Source of the DNA: Prescottella equi
Lineage (GTDB): Bacteria > Actinomycetota > Actinomycetes > Mycobacteriales > Mycobacteriaceae
Direction of reading: 5' to 3'
DNA: 33,717 nucleotides
NCBI RefSeq assembly: GCF_002094305.1
Contig: NZ_LWTX01000018.1
Coordinates: 1 to 33,717, forward strand
In this document: piece after piece, positions 31,474-33,717 of the stretch
How positions within the stretch are numbered: position 1 is the first letter of the stretch
How the letters are laid out: each line of letters starts with the position of its first letter
Notes under the pieces: generated by a model
What the model saw: the letters and a program-made list of their open reading frames with translations, nothing else
What the model was told of the DNA's origin: nothing
The model's database searches: none
Translations under genes and position numbers: made by a program

Positions 31474-33717
31474 ATGGTTGGCAGGGGATTACGCCGAATA
31501 GTCGGCGGAGTGAGCGTTTTCGCAATGGCTGCGGGATTCGCGGCAACGGTGGGTGTCGGGTCGGCAGGCGCGGCGGCCGCATCGGTGAACTGGTCGGACG
31601 GCAGCAGCGCATTCAAACGGACGGTGAGTAACTCGACGCCGTCCGTGGGCGAGACGATCTCGATAACCACCGATTTCGACCGCACCGGTGGCGTCGTGGA
31701 GTACATCCAGGCCGTGAAGGACATTCACCCGCCGTGTCTGACATACGTCAGCGGCAATCGTTCCAGTCCGGAGGTCGCGGCGGACTACACCCGCGTAACG
31801 GGCTCGTGGCCGGTGTATCCCAACATCTCGCCGAATATCCAGACCTTCACGTTCAACTACCTGGTGACGGCGAGTTGCGCTCGCTCGACGCCGCTGATGA
31901 CGACGATGCACTACTCGGGCAGCCTCGGCAGCGGCACCTACTCGGACAAGGGCCCGACGATCACGGTGTCGAAGGACACCACCACTACGACCTTGGCGGC
32001 GGTGCAGACACCGATACTGACGGGGCAGTCGGTGACGTTGACCGCGACGGTGACCGGTGCCGCGCAGGGCAACGCGGTGGAGTTCTACGACGGCGCGACG
32101 AAGCTCGGGGAGGGCCCGATCAATGCCTCGGGCGTGGCAACCTATGCGTGGACGCCGACCACGGCGGGGGCGCGGAGTCTCACGGCGAAGTTCGCGGGCA
32201 CGGCGATCGCGAACTCGTCGCAGTCGGCCGCGCAGAACGTTCAGGTGAACGCCCCGGTGACGACGGGTACGACGGTGTCGGTCCCGGGTACGGCCGTGAC
32301 GGGTACGCCGGTGACACTGTCGGCATCGGTGACCCCGGCGAATGCGGTGGGCACGGTGCAGTTCAAGGACAACGGCGCCTCCGTCGGTGCGCCGGTGACG
32401 GTCACCGCCGGCCAGGCAACGCTGCCACACGCGTTCACGACCGCGGGCGCTCACAGCATCACCGCTGATTTCCTCGCAGGGTCCGGGTTCGTGAACTCGT
32501 CGGCGCCGGCGCAGACGGTGACGGTGAACGCCCCGACAACCACGACGCTGCAGGTTCCGGCCTCCGCGACGACGGGCGCACCGGTGACGTTTTCGGTGTC
32601 GGTGATGCCGGTGAATGCCGCCGGGACGGTGCAGTTCAAGGACAACGGTACGGCCATCGGATCACCGGTCGCCGTCGCAGCAGGACAGGCATCGGTACAG
32701 CACACGTTCGGTGCTGCCGGATCGCACAGCATCACCGCGGAGTTCAGCGGTGGTCCCGGATTCGCTTCCTCCGCAGCCGCTGCGCAGACCGTGACGGTTG
32801 CCGATCCGGATGTGGAGACCTCGCTGTCGGTGTCTGCTCCTGGTTCCGCGACGACAGGTGCGTCGGTGGACCTGGCGGCGACGGTGAGTCCGTCGACTGC
32901 GGTCGGGTCGGTGCAGTTCAAGGTGAACGGGAGCCCGGCGGGCGCAGCGGTTCCGGTGTCCGGTGGCGAGGCTGTGCTGCCGTACACGTTCAATGCTGCT
33001 GGTTCGTTCGCGGTGACTGCGGAGTTCACGGGTGCTGCCGGGTTCACGAACTCGAGTGCGTCGGCGCAGTCGGTGACGGTTGTGGATCCGAATGTGACGA
33101 CCTCGTTGTCGGTCACGGCGCCTGGGTCGGCGACGACGGGTAGCTCGGTGGATCTGTCGGCGACGGTGAACCCGTCGAACGCGGTCGGCACTGTTCAGTT
33201 CACGGACAACGGTGCGCCGATCGGGTCTCCGGTTGCGGTGGTGAGTGGTGTTGCGACGCTGTCGCATACGTTCACGTCGGCTGGTGCGCACAGTGTCGGT
33301 GCTGATTTCGTTGCGGGCGCGGGTTTCACGAATTCTTCGGCTGCCGCGCAGTCGGTGACGGTGGCTGATCCGGATGTCGCGACGTCGCTGACGGTTCAGG
33401 TGCCGCCGACGACCACCTCGGGCGCTGAGCTGAACCTCGTCGCGAATCTGACACCCACCAACGCCCAGGGCTCGGTGCAGTTCAAGGTCGACGGTGACCC
33501 TGTCGGGTCCCCGGTTCCGGTGTCCGCGGGTGCGGCGATCCTGCCACATTCGTTCAATGCTGCTGGTTCGTTCGCGGTGACGGCGGAGTTCACGGGTGCT
33601 GCCGGGTTCACGAACTCGAGTGCGTCGGCGCAGTCGGTGACGGTTGTGGATCCGAATGTGACGACCTCGTTGTCGGTCACGGCGCCTGGGTCGGCGACGA
33701 CGGGTAGCTCGGTGGAT
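31474..33717 (+). CDS. Secreted Ig-like repeat surface protein 3 (3' end outside window)
   Basis: The frame is open from ATG 31474 to the window edge (748 codons) with no stop. The ribosome site is gagagggaag. A signal peptide (MVGRGLRRIVGG..., cleavage near AAA-ASV) leads to a head of about 165 residues starting VNWSDGSSAFKRTV, with Cys88 and Cys135. Six complete Ig-like repeats and the start of a seventh follow. Repeats 4-7 are exactly 282 bp apart, and two segments are nearly identical in DNA (see findings). The protein end, and so any anchor motif, is not visible. It is paralogous to proteins 1 and 2; its head is distinct. Confidence 0.88.
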   Translation, partial: MVGRGLRRIVGGVSVFAMAAGFAATVGVGSAGAAAASVNWSDGSSAFKRTVSNSTPSVGETISITTDFDRTGGVVEYIQAVKDIHPPCLTYVSGNRSSPEVAADYTRVTGSWPVYPNISPNIQTFTFNYLVTASCARSTPLMTTMHYSGSLGSGTYSDKGPTITVSKDTTTTTLAAVQTPILTGQSVTLTATVTGAAQGNAVEFYDGATKLGEGPINASGVATYAWTPTTAGARSLTAKFAGTAIANSSQSAAQNVQVNAPVTTGTTVSVPGTAVTGTPVTLSASVTPANAVGTVQFKDNGASVGAPVTVTAGQATLPHAFTTAGAHSITADFLAGSGFVNSSAPAQTVTVNAPTTTTLQVPASATTGAPVTFSVSVMPVNAAGTVQFKDNGTAIGSPVAVAAGQASVQHTFGAAGSHSITAEFSGGPGFASSAAAAQTVTVADPDVETSLSVSAPGSATTGASVDLAATVSPSTAVGSVQFKVNGSPAGAAVPVSGGEAVLPYTFNAAGSFAVTAEFTGAAGFTNSSASAQSVTVVDPNVTTSLSVTAPGSATTGSSVDLSATVNPSNAVGTVQFTDNGAPIGSPVAVVSGVATLSHTFTSAGAHSVGADFVAGAGFTNSSAAAQSVTVADPDVATSLTVQVPPTTTSGAELNLVANLTPTNAQGSVQFKVDGDPVGSPVPVSAGAAILPHSFNAAGSFAVTAEFTGAAGFTNSSASAQSVTVVDPNVTTSLSVTAPGSATTGSSVD
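31978..33717 (+). repeat. Ig-like repeat array in surface protein 3 (continues past window)
   Basis: Repeats begin near 31978, 32260, 32533, 32812, 33094, 33376 and 33658. From 32812 the period is exactly 282 bp (94 codons). Segment 32987-33153 recurs at 33551-33717 with a single mismatch. Confidence 0.9.

Noticed and set aside
31978-33717. Regular repeats resembling a CRISPR array
   Set aside because: The period is 282 bp, in frame, and the whole unit is coding Ig-like sequence; no short repeats with unique spacers and no cas genes are present.

Overview
The window looks like a chromosomal segment of a mycolic-acid actinobacterium, most likely Rhodococcus or a close relative (Mycobacteriales). 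The DNA is GC-rich with GTG starts. It holds a PE-PPE-EspG set, a wax ester synthase/DGAT, an F420-type (LLM) oxidoreductase, a DtxR/IdeR-like iron box and proteins with actinobacterial secretion signals. The gene order serS / Septum_form protein / metallopeptidase / phosphoglycerate mutase family / pheA / DUF2470 / LCP / ferritin / GDPD / DUF4328 / sodA matches, in relative order and orientation, the Mycobacterium tuberculosis block Rv3834c-Rv3846 as I remember it. In that species the block lies within about 100 kb of oriC. The species itself cannot be fixed from the sequence.

Layout. 1-3.7 kb: start of sodA (minus), an acyltransferase-3 membrane protein, msrA, and a DHA2-type MFS exporter with an operator-like palindrome upstream. 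3.9-5.4 kb: an LLM oxidoreductase, then a 495-bp non-coding region with a large inverted repeat and seven DnaA-box-like nonamers, one of them perfect. 5.4-8.4 kb: rhodanese, DUF4328 membrane protein and glycerophosphodiester phosphodiesterase in a tight operon, then a DUF5926 protein. 8.4-11.1 kb: two tandem ferritins and an LCP-family cell-wall ligase. 11.1-15.6 kb: CPBP protease, a serine hydrolase overlapping a WS/DGAT, and a DUF2470 gene behind an iron box. 15.6-18 kb: an unrecognised protein, pheA and a histidine phosphatase. 18-20.4 kb: a PE-PPE-EspG operon without ESX machinery. 20.4-24.3 kb: metallopeptidase, Septum_form protein, ankyrin protein, serS and a hotdog thioesterase.

24.3-33.7 kb is different in character. 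Three consecutive plus-strand genes encode secreted, Ig-like-repeat (Big_3_5-like) surface proteins. Each has a signal peptide, a unique head with exactly two cysteines, and then seven or eight repeats of about 94 residues. The third gene runs off the window and is internally homogenised at the DNA level. The first two share a Gly/Ser/Leu-rich C-terminal tail with no sortase motif.

Themes. Iron and oxidative stress: sodA, msrA, two ferritins, the iron-box DUF2470 gene. Envelope: acyltransferase, LCP, Septum_form, PE/PPE, Ig-like adhesin candidates. Lipid: WS/DGAT, GDPD, thioesterase. Two nearly identical perfect palindromes (57 and 63 bp) sit between convergent gene pairs, and at least a dozen genes show a -10-like hexamer 6-8 nt before the start codon, which suggests widespread leaderless transcription.
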